From DTU019 sp050949825 (lineage in GTDB: Bacteria; Bacillota; Syntrophomonadia; Syntrophomonadales; Syntrophomonadaceae): DNA of 23,813 bases. The notes under the pieces are model-generated. The model saw only the letters and a program-made list of their open reading frames with translations, ran no database searches and was not told the DNA's origin. Of this stretch, positions 15,019-23,367 are shown one piece after another. Position numbers and translations under genes: made by a program. How positions within the stretch are numbered: the stretch's first letter is position 1; every line of letters begins with the position of its first letter. The stretch spans positions 1 to 23,813 of the forward strand of contig JBMNGL010000020.1 of assembly GCA_050949825.1 (NCBI GenBank), given 5' to 3'.

Positions 15019-16191
15019 GTGGAACAAGCGACCGTCCTTTTGATTGACAGTGATAATAGCACACTGAAAAAGGTTATTGAAAAAGACCCGACCCTGGCAG
15101 TTGTCGGCAGCACCGCCAATATAGATATTGCCTATACCCTGGCGGAGCGCAACGAACCAGCCGTAATAATGCTCAATGTGGACCTGCCCGGTGAAGAATG
15201 CTTTCAGGCCGCTGAAGCCTTTACCCTGGAATTTCCCGCTTCCAGCCTGATCATGCTTACCGCCGGCAGCGACCCCGAGGTCCTGCGCCAGGCTCTCAAG
15301 GTCGGTGCCAAGGAAGTCATATTCTTGCCGGTAGATGATGAACAGTTAATCAAAACCATTAAGCAGGTCTTAAAACAAGATCTCAAGCGGCGCCAGTTGT
15401 TTTCCATTGAAAAGAAAACCAAACCCGAATTCAAGATTATCACGGCGTTCAATACCAAAGGCGGGGTCGGCAAGAGCACCCTGGCCTTAAACGTGGCCCT
15501 GGCTATACGCCAGAAGACCAAAAGCCGGGTGGCACTGGTTGATTTGGACCTCTTCTCCGGCAACCTGGCCTTGATGGCAGGGGTGGATTCACGCATCTCC
15601 ATCAAGGATATGGTCGACGATATCAACATCTTGGATAAGGAAAACCTGGATGAGTATTGTGTATCTCATAAATCCGGGCTGAAAATCGTCCCCGCACCAA
15701 TAACCCCTGAGACGGCGGGGTTTATCAGGACTGATCATGTGGAGAAAATCCTGGGTTTGCTCACTGAGGTTTTTAATTATGTTGTGGTTGATGCCCCCAC
15801 TTATTTTACTGACGCGGTCATTCCGGCCCTGGAGATGGCCCAGGACATCCTGGTGGTCAGCACCCTGGACCTGGCTTCGGCGCAGAATTTGAAGCAATGC
15901 CTGGACCTTTTGGACCGGCTGGCCATGCTCCCCAAAACCCGCCTGGTTGTCAATCGGGTTGGCTATACCGGGGCCTTGAAGATCAAGGATCTGGAACAGC
16001 AGCTGGGCCTGGCTGCCAACGCCATTATTCCTGAATGTGAAAAAGTGGCCATTGATGCCGTCAACATGGGGGAACCCTTGATGATATCGGCTCCTAATGC
16101 CCCCTGTACCCAGCAGATGCGGGCTTTAGCCGAGGGACTGGTCACTGATCAACAGAAGAAACGGTTCCGTTTTGGCCCTTTCGGAAAGTGA
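15019..16191 (+). CDS. tadZ: TadZ/CpaE: pseudo-receiver plus ParA/MinD-type ATPase
   Basis: 390 aa that localise the Tad machine at the membrane or pole. Residues about 4-118 form a response-regulator-like receiver (TVLLIDSDN with D10/D12). The phosphoacceptor position is Asn53 (VIMLNVDLPG), and the conserved Lys near LPVDDEQL is missing, so it should not be phosphorylated in the standard way. The ATPase starts at FKIITAFNTKGGVGKSTLALNVALAI, with the deviant Walker A KGGVGKS at 147-153 and DLDLFSGNLALMAGV after it. It ends with a MinD-like switch (VVDAPTYFTDAVIPAL). Start is GTG 15019 behind AAAGGTGG; ATG 15012 is in the wrong frame. It lies between cpaB and tadA. Confidence 0.93.
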   Translation: MEQATVLLIDSDNSTLKKVIEKDPTLAVVGSTANIDIAYTLAERNEPAVIMLNVDLPGEECFQAAEAFTLEFPASSLIMLTAGSDPEVLRQALKVGAKEVIFLPVDDEQLIKTIKQVLKQDLKRRQLFSIEKKTKPEFKIITAFNTKGGVGKSTLALNVALAIRQKTKSRVALVDLDLFSGNLALMAGVDSRISIKDMVDDINILDKENLDEYCVSHKSGLKIVPAPITPETAGFIRTDHVEKILGLLTEVFNYVVVDAPTYFTDAVIPALEMAQDILVVSTLDLASAQNLKQCLDLLDRLAMLPKTRLVVNRVGYTGALKIKDLEQQLGLAANAIIPECEKVAIDAVNMGEPLMISAPNAPCTQQMRALAEGLVTDQQKKRFRFGPFGK

Positions 16192-16199
16192 GGTAGCTT

Positions 16200-17579
16200 A
16201 TGTCTTTATTGCACCAGCGTCTGCAGCAAAACCATGGCAATTCCGAGCCGGCCCAGCGGCCGGAGGATGGCGGCGGCGGTTCCCGCAAGCGTCACCTGTG
16301 GCTGCAAGCCCGCGAAACTGCCATGCGGGAATTGGTTAAGGCGGTTGATGCCGAGCTTCTGGAAGAGATGAGCAAAGAGCAGCAGGAGCAGTATATCTCC
16401 CAGCAGGTGCGGGAGGTTTTGAATATCGTACTGGACGATATTGGTCTGGCTTTGGGCAAGGGGGAATACCAGCGCCTGGTTTCCGAGATAGTCAGTGAGA
16501 TCACCGGTTATGGCCCCATAACCCCTTTATTGGCCGACCCCGAGATCAATGAAATCATGGTCAACGGCCCCAATCAAGTCTGGGTGGAGAAGTATGGCAA
16601 GCTGGAATTGACCGGGGTCACTTTTCGGGATAATGACCATGTCATGCATGTGATTGAACGCATTGTAGCCCCGCTGGGACGGCGTATAGATGAGAGCTCA
16701 CCGATGGTGGATGCCCGCCTGCCGGACGGCTCGCGTATCAACGCTACCATTCCGCCGGTGGCTATTGACGGTCCGGCCTTGACCATCCGCAAGTTTTCCC
16801 GCACCCCCTATACGGTGGCGGATTTAATCCGCTTCGGAACCCTTTCCAGCAACATGGCCCTGTTTCTCAAGGCCTGTGTGGAAGGCCGCTTGAATATAAT
16901 CGTGGCCGGCGGCACCGCCAGCGGCAAGACCACCACTTTGAATGTGTTGTCTTCATTCATACCCAACAACGAGCGCATTATAACCATCGAGGATGCAGCC
17001 GAATTGCAGCTTCAGCAGGATCATGTGCTGCGTATGGAATCGCGCGCCGCCAATGTGGAAGGCCGGGGGCGTATCAGCATCCGTGATCTGGTTATAAACA
17101 GCCTGCGCATGCGCCCGGACCGTATTGTGGTGGGCGAGGTGCGCGGGGGGGAAGCCCTGGATATGCTGCAGGCCATGAATACCGGCCATGAAGGCAGCCT
17201 TACCACTATACATGCCAATGCTCCCCGTGATATGCTCTCCCGCCTGGAAACCATGGTATTGATGGCGGGGATGGAAATCCCCATGAAAGCCATTCGCGAG
17301 CAGGCCCTGTCAGCCCTGGATATCATTGTCTTCCAGGCCCGTTTGAAAGACGGCACCCGCAAGATATTGAATATAACCGAGGTGGTAGGCATGGAAGGCG
17401 ACACCATAACCCTGCAGGACATTTTTGTTTATGACCAGCAAGGCGTCAATGAAAATGGCAAAGTTTACGGGACATTTCGCCCTACCGGGGTGATGCCCAC
17501 TTTCCTGTTTAACATGGAAACCAAAGGGGTTCATGTCCCCACCAGCATCTTTGCCCAGGAGGAGAGGAGCAGCCGGTGA
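16200..17579 (+). CDS. tadA: Tad secretion ATPase TadA/CpaF
   Basis: 459-aa type II/IV secretion ATPase of the Tad clade that powers Flp fibre assembly. The N-terminal helical part (REVLNIVLDDIGLALGKGEYQRLVSEIVSEITGYGPITPLLADPEINEIMVNGP) is typical of CpaF. Walker A is GGTASGKTT (237-245), the Asp box is TIEDAAELQL, Walker B is DRIVVGEVRGGEA, and the His box is HEGSLTTIHANAPRDMLSRLETM. Length and motifs look complete. ATG 16200 is preceded by GAGG a few bases earlier and lies 8 bp after tadZ. Its last codons overlap the tadB start (GTGA). Confidence 0.97.
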   Translation: MSLLHQRLQQNHGNSEPAQRPEDGGGGSRKRHLWLQARETAMRELVKAVDAELLEEMSKEQQEQYISQQVREVLNIVLDDIGLALGKGEYQRLVSEIVSEITGYGPITPLLADPEINEIMVNGPNQVWVEKYGKLELTGVTFRDNDHVMHVIERIVAPLGRRIDESSPMVDARLPDGSRINATIPPVAIDGPALTIRKFSRTPYTVADLIRFGTLSSNMALFLKACVEGRLNIIVAGGTASGKTTTLNVLSSFIPNNERIITIEDAAELQLQQDHVLRMESRAANVEGRGRISIRDLVINSLRMRPDRIVVGEVRGGEALDMLQAMNTGHEGSLTTIHANAPRDMLSRLETMVLMAGMEIPMKAIREQALSALDIIVFQARLKDGTRKILNITEVVGMEGDTITLQDIFVYDQQGVNENGKVYGTFRPTGVMPTFLFNMETKGVHVPTSIFAQEERSSR

Positions 17580-18550
17580 TTTATCTGATTAGCCTCTGTG
17601 CCTTTGTATTGATAATGCTCATATTAAACCGCCTGATGCTGCTCTTAACCAGCCGGGAACGGCACATGAAGAGGCGCATGAATGAAGTGCTGGGCCAGCC
17701 GGTGCAGCAGTTTACAGACGATAGCGGGTATGAAGGCGCTGCCCGGTCAAGGCAGTTGTCATGGCGCGAGCGCGTTCCGCTGCAGGACCTGGCCAAGAAT
17801 AATAAATCCCTGGAGGAGATGCAGCAAAAATTGTCCCGGGCGGGCATCCCCCTCAAGGTGGAGGAATACCTGGGCATTATGGCTTTTTCGGGTTTGTTTG
17901 GCATCGCCCTGGGCCTATACCTCTTTCATGTACTGTGGATGGCTTTGGTAATCGGCCTGGTTGGTTTATTGCTGCCTTTTGCCTGGGTAAATTACTGCTA
18001 CCGGCAGCGCATTGCCCGGATTGAAAATCAACTCCTGGATGTAGTAGTGATGATGGCCAGTTCTTTGCGCGCCGGGCACAGCTTTATGCAGGCCATGGAA
18101 CTGGTGGCCCGTGAAACCCAGCCGCCGCTGGCCACTGAATTGCAACGGGTCTTGCGCGAAACCAGGGTGGGGGTTACCCTGGAGGATGCCCTGGAAGGCC
18201 TTTTGCAGCGGGTTGAGTCCAGTGAGCTGGAACTGCTGGTGTCGGGGGTCTTGATCCAGCGGCAGGTGGGCGGCAATCTGGCAGAAATCCTGGACACCAT
18301 TGCCAACACCCTGGAGAAGCGTGTTAAAATGCGCGGCCGCATCCGCGTATTAACCGCTCAAGGGCGCATATCCACCTGGGTCATAGCTATAATACCGTTT
18401 GTCCTGGCTTTTGTTGTTTTCGGCTCACATCCCGAGATGGGGGCGGTTTTGCTGCAGGAACCGATCGGGGTGTTCATGCTGGTCATGTCGGCCATTATGC
18501 TGGTGGCCGGGATTTATCTGATCCGAAAGGTGGTCAACATCGATGCTTAG
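17576..18550 (+). CDS. tadB: Tad platform protein TadB
   Basis: 324 aa, inner-membrane platform subunit of the GspF/T2SSF superfamily. There is an N-terminal helix (LISLCAFVLIMLILNRLMLLL), a cytoplasmic part, two helices (about 95-140), and a T2SSF domain (LLDVVVMMASSLRAGHSFMQAMELVARETQPPLATELQRVLRETRVGVTLEDALEGLLQRV). Two C-terminal helices close it. Start GTG 17576 overlaps the tadA stop by four bases. TadB pairs with TadC, encoded next. Confidence 0.95.
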   Translation: MIYLISLCAFVLIMLILNRLMLLLTSRERHMKRRMNEVLGQPVQQFTDDSGYEGAARSRQLSWRERVPLQDLAKNNKSLEEMQQKLSRAGIPLKVEEYLGIMAFSGLFGIALGLYLFHVLWMALVIGLVGLLLPFAWVNYCYRQRIARIENQLLDVVVMMASSLRAGHSFMQAMELVARETQPPLATELQRVLRETRVGVTLEDALEGLLQRVESSELELLVSGVLIQRQVGGNLAEILDTIANTLEKRVKMRGRIRVLTAQGRISTWVIAIIPFVLAFVVFGSHPEMGAVLLQEPIGVFMLVMSAIMLVAGIYLIRKVVNIDA

Positions 18551-19487
18551 CCTGAATTTAATGTTAATATTGAGCATGATCCTGGCAGCGGTTTTGGTGT
18601 TTGCCATCTCCAATCTGCTGCGGCAGATATTGGGCGACAAGCGCAATCAGGTCTTGAAGCGCTTGCAGAGCCGTTATTTTACCACGCCAAGTGTTATTGA
18701 GGAAGAGGATATCTTAAGCCAGCCCTTTATTGATCGAACTGTGGGTCATGTGGCCCGCTATCTGGTTAAAACCATGGGCGAAATCACCCCCATAAAGCTG
18801 CAGAATCGCATCGGGCAGAAGCTGGAAGAGGCGGGCAATCCCCGCAATCTCAAGGCCGGTGATATTCTGGCCTTAATGAGCATTGCCGCCATGGGTGTCG
18901 GCGTTACCAGTTACTTTCTGGTTGCCATGACATTCAATACCACACCTTTTAAGACCAATATTATCAGCCTGTCCTTGTTTCTGTTGGCGGGGTATATGCC
19001 CATCATGAGCTTGAATGTTATTGCCGATCAACGCCAAGCCGAAGTGCGGCGGCGCCTGCCCGAGATCATGGATATGATGGTGGTCAGCGTTGAGGCCGGA
19101 TTGGCTTTCGATATGGCCCTGGCCAGAGTGGTGGAACGTTTCCGCGGCACCATTGCTGAGGAATTCCGCCGCGCCTTGAGGGAGATGAACCTGGGTAAAC
19201 CCCGCAAAGAGGCTCTGAAAGATGTGGCAGACCGGGTCAAGCTGCCGGAATTGTCAGCCCTGGTCAATGCGGTGATTCAGTCCGAGCAATTGGGAGTGGG
19301 GATTGGCGATGTCTTGCGCCTGCAGGCTGACCTGATCCGTGAGAAGCGCCAGCAGTGGATAGAGGAGCAGGCCATGAAAGCCCCCATCAAGATGCTCTTT
19401 CCCCTGGTATTCCTGGTCTTCCCCTCCATCTTCGTCATTGTGCTCGGCCCCGCTATCATTAGCATCCGCCACGCCCTCAATATGTAG
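18543..19487 (+). CDS. tadC: Tad platform protein TadC
   Basis: 314 aa, second T2SSF platform protein. It has the typical TadC middle (RRRLPEIMDMMVVSVEAGLAFDMALARVVERFRGTIAEEFRRALREMNLGKPRKEALKDVADRVKLPELSALVNAVIQSEQLGVGIGDVLR). The C terminus is EEQAMKAPIKMLFPLVFLVFPSIFVIVLGPAIISI, a highly conserved ending in this family. ATG 18543 overlaps tadB by 8 bases. It is the last gene of the compact tad operon; the next gene is 177 bp away. Confidence 0.95.
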   Translation: MLSLNLMLILSMILAAVLVFAISNLLRQILGDKRNQVLKRLQSRYFTTPSVIEEEDILSQPFIDRTVGHVARYLVKTMGEITPIKLQNRIGQKLEEAGNPRNLKAGDILALMSIAAMGVGVTSYFLVAMTFNTTPFKTNIISLSLFLLAGYMPIMSLNVIADQRQAEVRRRLPEIMDMMVVSVEAGLAFDMALARVVERFRGTIAEEFRRALREMNLGKPRKEALKDVADRVKLPELSALVNAVIQSEQLGVGIGDVLRLQADLIREKRQQWIEEQAMKAPIKMLFPLVFLVFPSIFVIVLGPAIISIRHALNM

Positions 19488-19492
19488 GACCA

Positions 19493-19540
19493 GGGACGCA
19501 CGAGGGCGGGACGCACGAGGGGACGGTTCTTCTGTGCGCG
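19493..19540 (+). repeat. Tandem 15-bp repeat with hairpin (REP-like element) after tadC
   Basis: The 14-mer GGGACGCACGAGGG occurs twice in tandem (19493-19506 and 19508-19521). The second copy runs into GACGGTTCTTCTGTGCGCG, which can fold back so that CGCAC (19512-19516) pairs with GTGCG (19534-19538). It resembles the GGGGACGGTTCTTCTGTG-type intergenic hairpins I know from clostridial genomes (recalled, not searched). It may act as a partial terminator for tad, but there is no T-run. Confidence 0.6.
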
Positions 19541-19664
19541 CCTTGGGAGTAAAGGACGCTCCGCAGGTGACTTGTAGTCCATTAATAAGCCAAATGCGCA
19601 AATACTGGGGCATAGAATCGTTCTACACAGTAAACCAGGTCATGTTACAAGGAGGCCGTGGCTA

Positions 19665-19997
19665 TTGCGGAACCTGAATACAAATCAAACCCTGTGCCGG
19701 CATACCATACAAGCCAATACCTTCTGGAAACGCCTTTGCGGTTTGTTGCCCTATAAAGCCCTGCCGCCAGGTGAGGGCATGCTGATTACTCCCTGTAAAA
19801 GCGTGCACACCTTCTTCATGCGCTTCCCCATTGATGTGCTTTATCTCAATCAGGCCTTGCAGGTTGTGGCTCAATTTGAGGATGTACCTGCGGGTAAAAC
19901 CTTGCCCTATCATAAAGCCGCCCATTCCGTCCTGGAACTCCCCGCCGGAACCATTGCCGCTACCGGTACGCAGGTAGGGCATCAGTTGCTCCTCTGA
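19665..19997 (+). CDS. DUF192 (UPF0127) family protein
   Basis: 110-aa small beta-rich protein. Family markers are a LCGLL-type turn after the first strand (FWKRLCGLLPYKALPPGEGMLI), the core motif C-K-SVHTFFMRFPIDVLYLN (about residues 44-62), and PAGKTLP...SVLELPAGT at the C terminus. The function of the family is not established. DUF192 genes are often seen near tad loci. The start is TTG 19665 with AAGGAGG at 19649-19655 and a 9-base spacer. There is no signal peptide, so it is probably cytoplasmic. A 20-bp piece of its core motif is repeated at 12463-12482. Confidence 0.88.
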   Translation: MRNLNTNQTLCRHTIQANTFWKRLCGLLPYKALPPGEGMLITPCKSVHTFFMRFPIDVLYLNQALQVVAQFEDVPAGKTLPYHKAAHSVLELPAGTIAATGTQVGHQLLL

Positions 19998-20045
19998 TTT
20001 TGAACATGACCAAGTATTATGCAATATCTCCACTATACTTCATAT

Positions 20046-20073
20046 CACCTGATTTTTAGGCAAAATTCAGGTG
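20046..20073. repeat. Inverted repeat downstream of DUF192 gene
   Basis: CACCTGATTTT pairs with AAAATTCAGGTG across a 5-base loop with one bulged base. There is no T-run after it on the plus strand, so termination is uncertain. It could also be an operator. Confidence 0.4.
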
Positions 20074-20137
20074 CTACTTACTATATGCGAGAGATGATTC
20101 ATATCAGATCATTTATATGCGAAAGAAACATTCGTGA

Positions 20138-20168
20138 TTGACAGTTTGACTCGATTTTGCCGGATAAA
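20138..20168 (+). promoter_or_regulatory. Possible promoter of the GT87 gene
   Basis: A perfect TTGACA lies at 20138-20143, followed after 19 bases by GATAAA (20163-20168). The -10 fit is only moderate and the spacer is long, so this is tentative. It would leave a leader of about 100 bases. Confidence 0.3.
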
Positions 20169-20278
20169 CGACTAGAATGATTGCTATGAGGTTTTGAGTC
20201 TGCTTTCTATACTAGTAAAGTCAGTGTTTATTGAATTCGATAATAGTTTCAAGTTAAATAGTATTCACGAGGATATAT

Positions 20279-21445
20279 ATGCGAAATAAGTGGCTAATTG
20301 CTTTTAGGAATATTTCAGGTATTGTTTCCATAATTTTTTTCGGGGGCTACGTGGTTATTGCTGTTCGAGATTTTATGATAGCACAACAGGGTTTATCCGG
20401 TGCTGGATTATCCACGGGTGTAGACTTTGCCATTATGTATGCTGCTTCCAAACTATGCCTAATAGGACAGTCATATAATGTATACGACATAGCGGTTCAT
20501 CATGAAATGTTGGAAATGGTTTTGGGATATTCTAAGCAACAATTACTAGCCTGGTTTTATCCCCCCATTTTCCTTCTTATAGTCTATCCTTTAGCACTTA
20601 TTCCTTACGACTTATCCATTATTCTATGGTTTATATTGACCTTATCTTTATTGGGATATGCAATATGGAAAATTACAGCAAACAAGACTATGGTAGCAAT
20701 AGCTCTCGGATTCCCTGGAATATTCATGAACCTTCTTTGGGGGCAAAATGCTTTCTTTTATACGTTTTTACTTGGTACCGGTTTTGCTGTCTTGGAGAGT
20801 AGTCCTTTAATTACGGGTATGTTGTTTGGTATGTTATGGTTTAAGCCACAATTTGCGATAATACCATATATTGCATTGGTAGGCGGCCGTTATTGGAAAG
20901 CATTGCTTTGGTCTATATGTTTTTCATGTCTTTATGTTTTGGCATCATTAGTTGTTTTTGGCCCCGGAGTATGGACAGCTTATCTTGAAGGAATTAACTT
21001 AGCGGGTCAGACTATTTTAGGTGATTGGGTAAATGTGAACGCGATACAACCGACTGTCTATTCAGGTGTACGCCTTGTTACGAGCAGTCATGGCTTGAGT
21101 ATGGCAGTACAGGGTACTGTATCAATTATCATTGTATTGATTAATTTAGTTATTTGGAGTAAATCAATAGGAGACTTTACAATGCGCTACTGTATCTCCG
21201 TCCTAAGTATTTTCTTATTTGCCCCTTATGTGATGCAATACGATCTTGCCATGTTGGCTATACCCCTGGTATGTTATGCCTGGAATGCCAATACCAATGG
21301 ATGGTTAAAGGGCGAATTTCCGGTTTTAGTACTGCTATGGTTGTTTGCCATTGCTATGTTGGCCGTTGGTGAGCATCACGAAGGTGCAGATTGCTCCTAT
21401 AGTAGTAATGTTAGTGCTTGCGATGGCTTTACGCAGGATGTTTAA
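20279..21445 (+). CDS. GT87-family (DUF2029) polyprenol-phosphate-sugar glycosyltransferase, probably frameshifted near the C terminus
   Basis: Polytopic membrane protein with about ten helices. The loop after helix 1 (VDFAIMYAASKLCLIGQSYNVYD) and the following WFYPPIFLLIVYPLALIPYDLSIILWF are GT87 hallmarks, as are LLWGQNAFFYTFLLGTGF and LWFKPQFAIIPYIALVGGRYW. Such enzymes transfer sugars from a lipid carrier outside the membrane. ATG 20279 follows GAGGA. As read it is 388 aa and ends with hydrophilic EHHEGADCSYSSNVSACDGF. In the next frame the same DNA gives QIAPIVVMLVLAMALRRMF, a proper last helix, ending at 21488. One extra base near 21362-21380 would explain this, placing the true stop 7 bp before the gtrA-like gene. 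Base composition is more AT-rich than in the pil and tad genes. Confidence 0.82.
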   Translation: MRNKWLIAFRNISGIVSIIFFGGYVVIAVRDFMIAQQGLSGAGLSTGVDFAIMYAASKLCLIGQSYNVYDIAVHHEMLEMVLGYSKQQLLAWFYPPIFLLIVYPLALIPYDLSIILWFILTLSLLGYAIWKITANKTMVAIALGFPGIFMNLLWGQNAFFYTFLLGTGFAVLESSPLITGMLFGMLWFKPQFAIIPYIALVGGRYWKALLWSICFSCLYVLASLVVFGPGVWTAYLEGINLAGQTILGDWVNVNAIQPTVYSGVRLVTSSHGLSMAVQGTVSIIIVLINLVIWSKSIGDFTMRYCISVLSIFLFAPYVMQYDLAMLAIPLVCYAWNANTNGWLKGEFPVLVLLWLFAIAMLAVGEHHEGADCSYSSNVSACDGFTQDV

Positions 21446-21495
21446 CCATAGTGCCAAATTATATTATATTCACGTAAATTCGGGGTAATGACATT

Positions 21496-21925
21496 ATGAC
21501 TAAGATGAAAATAGCAGAAGCAGTTGCTGGTCAAATAATTCAGATTAACTCGGGGCTCGTTCAGCTTATTCAAATACGGCTTAGTAAGCGCTGTCGCTCT
21601 GGCGGTGGACATGGGTCTGCTCTATGCTCTGACCGAATGGGCGCACTCTCAATTATCTCCTTTCGGCTACTATCGCCTTTATCTGTGGTTTGATAGTAAA
21701 CTACACGCTCAGCCTGCGCTATGTTTTCTCCAGGAGCCGGTACAACCGGAGCCGGGAGTTTTTCCTGTATTCCTTGATAGGTGTGGGCGGTTTGTTGATA
21801 AATGATATAACCATATACCTGCTTGGTACAGTGGTCGATGTGGTACATGATGGCCAAGATTATCGCTACTGGAATCGGGTTTATCTTTAACTTCTTCTGT
21901 GCAGGACGGAGCTTAGTTCAATTAG
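21496..21925 (+). pseudogene. GtrA-family membrane protein, broken by several frameshifts
   Basis: Pieces of one GtrA-like protein (polyprenol-linked sugar flippase family) are spread over three frames. ATG 21496 gives MTKMKIAEAVAGQII. After a shift in CGGGG (21551-21555) comes SLFKYGLVSAVALAVDMGLLYALTEWA. After a shift near 21665-21671 comes AFICGLIVNYTLSLRYVFSRSRYNRSREFFLYSLIGVGGLLINDITIYLLG. After a shift near 21830-21850 comes MAKIIATGIGFIFNFF. A further extra base near 21919 would restore a stop at 21923-21925; otherwise the last frame runs straight into the next gene. Each break equals one extra base. Four helices are recoverable, as expected for GtrA. Real decay or poor base calling both fit. 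Confidence 0.78.
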
Positions 21926-21948
21926 TTAAATCAGGGGGATGGGGTATT

Positions 21949-23367
21949 ATGAAACATGTGGTTGTGCTGGGGGCGGGACCGGCGGGGCTCACTGCGGCGT
22001 ATGAGCTTTGCAAGCAGGGCTATGCGGTTACTGTGGTTGAAAAGGAAGCCCAGGTGGGAGGCATAAGCAAAACCATTGAGAAAAACGGTTACCGCTTTGA
22101 CCTGGGGGGGCACCGTTTTTATACCAAGATGCCCGAGGTTGATGCCATCTGGCATGAGGTGCTGCAGGACGGCTTCCTGAGAAGGCCGAGGCTGTCGCGG
22201 ATCTACTATCGCGACAAATTCTTTGACTATCCCATAAAGGCCTGGAATGCCTTGTCTTCTTTAGGACTGATAGAATCATTGCGCATTATAGCCAGCTATT
22301 GCGCGGTTCGAATTAAGCCCATCCGGCCGGAAGACAGTTTTCAGGATTGGGTGTCCAATCGTTTTGGGGTGCGCCTCTTTCAACATTTTTTTAAAACCTA
22401 TACCGAAAAGGTATGGGGTATGCCCTGCACAGAGTTGAAGGCTGAATGGGCGGCGCAGCGCATCAAAGGTTTAGACCTCACTGCCGCTGTCATCAATGCC
22501 CTGTTCGGCTCCTTGCGCAGGAACACTATCAAGACCTTGATCGAAGAGTTCCACTACCCGCGCCTGGGACCGGGCGATGATGTATGAAGCCATGGCGGCC
22601 CGCATCGAGGAGATGGGCGGCGTTATTCTCTATGGATGCCGGGTGGCCAGGTTTAACCGGGAAGGGGGCCGGGTAAACAGCGTAGCCGTGGTTTCTTCAG
22701 GAGAAGAGACCGATATCGCCGGGTGATGATTTTATTTCCAGCCTGCCTTTAAGGGATGTCATGAATAGTCATGGCTCCCTTGCCCGCGGGTGAAATAGTG
22801 CAGGCGGGTAATGGCCTGAAATACCGGGATTTCCTGTGTGTGAACCTGGCCTTGAATCAAGAGAAGTTGTTCCCAGGACAATTGGATATATGTTCATTCA
22901 CCGGAAGTGAAGCTGGGCCGGATTCAGAATTTTTAAGCAGTGGAGTCCCGATATGGTGCCTGAGGAACATTGTTGTTCTTTGGGCCTGGAGTATTTCTGC
23001 AACGAAGGCGATGATTTGTGGGTCATGGATGATGAAGACCTCGTCAAAATGGCTGTTTCAGAAGCCGGTAAGATTGGCCTGGTAAAGGCGGATTGGGTGA
23101 AGTGGGGAACGGTGGTGCGGGTGCCCAAGGCTTATCCGGTTTTACGATGATGAATACAAGCGGGCCTTGCCGCTGGTGAAAGCTTACCTGCAGCGCTTTG
23201 AAAACCTCCAGACTATTGGCAGAAATGGCCTGCATCGCTACAATAATATGGATCATTCCATGCTTACCGGCATACTGGCGGCGCAGAATGTTCAGGGTGC
23301 CGGCCATGATTTATGGAATGTGAATACGGATGAGGAGTATCAAGAAGAAATGGAAATGAAGCAGTAG
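21949..23367 (+). pseudogene. FAD-dependent oxidoreductase, UDP-galactopyranose-mutase-like, broken by six frameshifts
   Basis: ATG 21949 starts MKHVVVLGAGPAGLTAAYELCKQGYAVTVVEK, a Rossmann FAD site, then GGISKT and FDLGGHRFYT. The first frame runs to 22587. Homologous sequence continues to 23367 by changing frame near 22574 (to MMYEAMAARIEEMGG), 22722 (to DDFISSLPLRDVMNS), 22770 (to APLPAGEIVQAGNGLKYRDFL), 22875 (to DNWIYVHSPEVKLGRIQNF), 22930-22934 (to KQWSPDMVPEEHCC and on) and 23140-23143 (to YDDEYKRALPLVKAYLQRFENLQTIGRNGLHRYNNMDHSML). All six shifts equal one extra base. Repaired, the protein is about 470 aa, normal for this amine-oxidase/UGM-like family often found with GtrA and glycosyltransferases. 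Its substrate is unknown. Confidence 0.82.

Larger units (their letters stand above)
19998..20278. other. AT-rich intergenic region before the GT87 gene
   Basis: No gene. The stretch is markedly AT-rich compared with upstream DNA. It holds an inverted repeat (20046-20073), a possible promoter (20138-20168), and three copies of TATATGCGA: two in the gap (near 20083 and 20114) and one across the start codon of the GT87 gene (near 20277). Each puts ATGCGA in the same sequence context. Confidence 0.6.

Noticed and set aside
21949..23367. Programmed frameshifting in the FAD oxidoreductase gene
   Set aside because: Six shifts in one gene, with neighbours affected the same way and no slippery-site plus stem arrangement seen, argue for errors or decay, not recoding.
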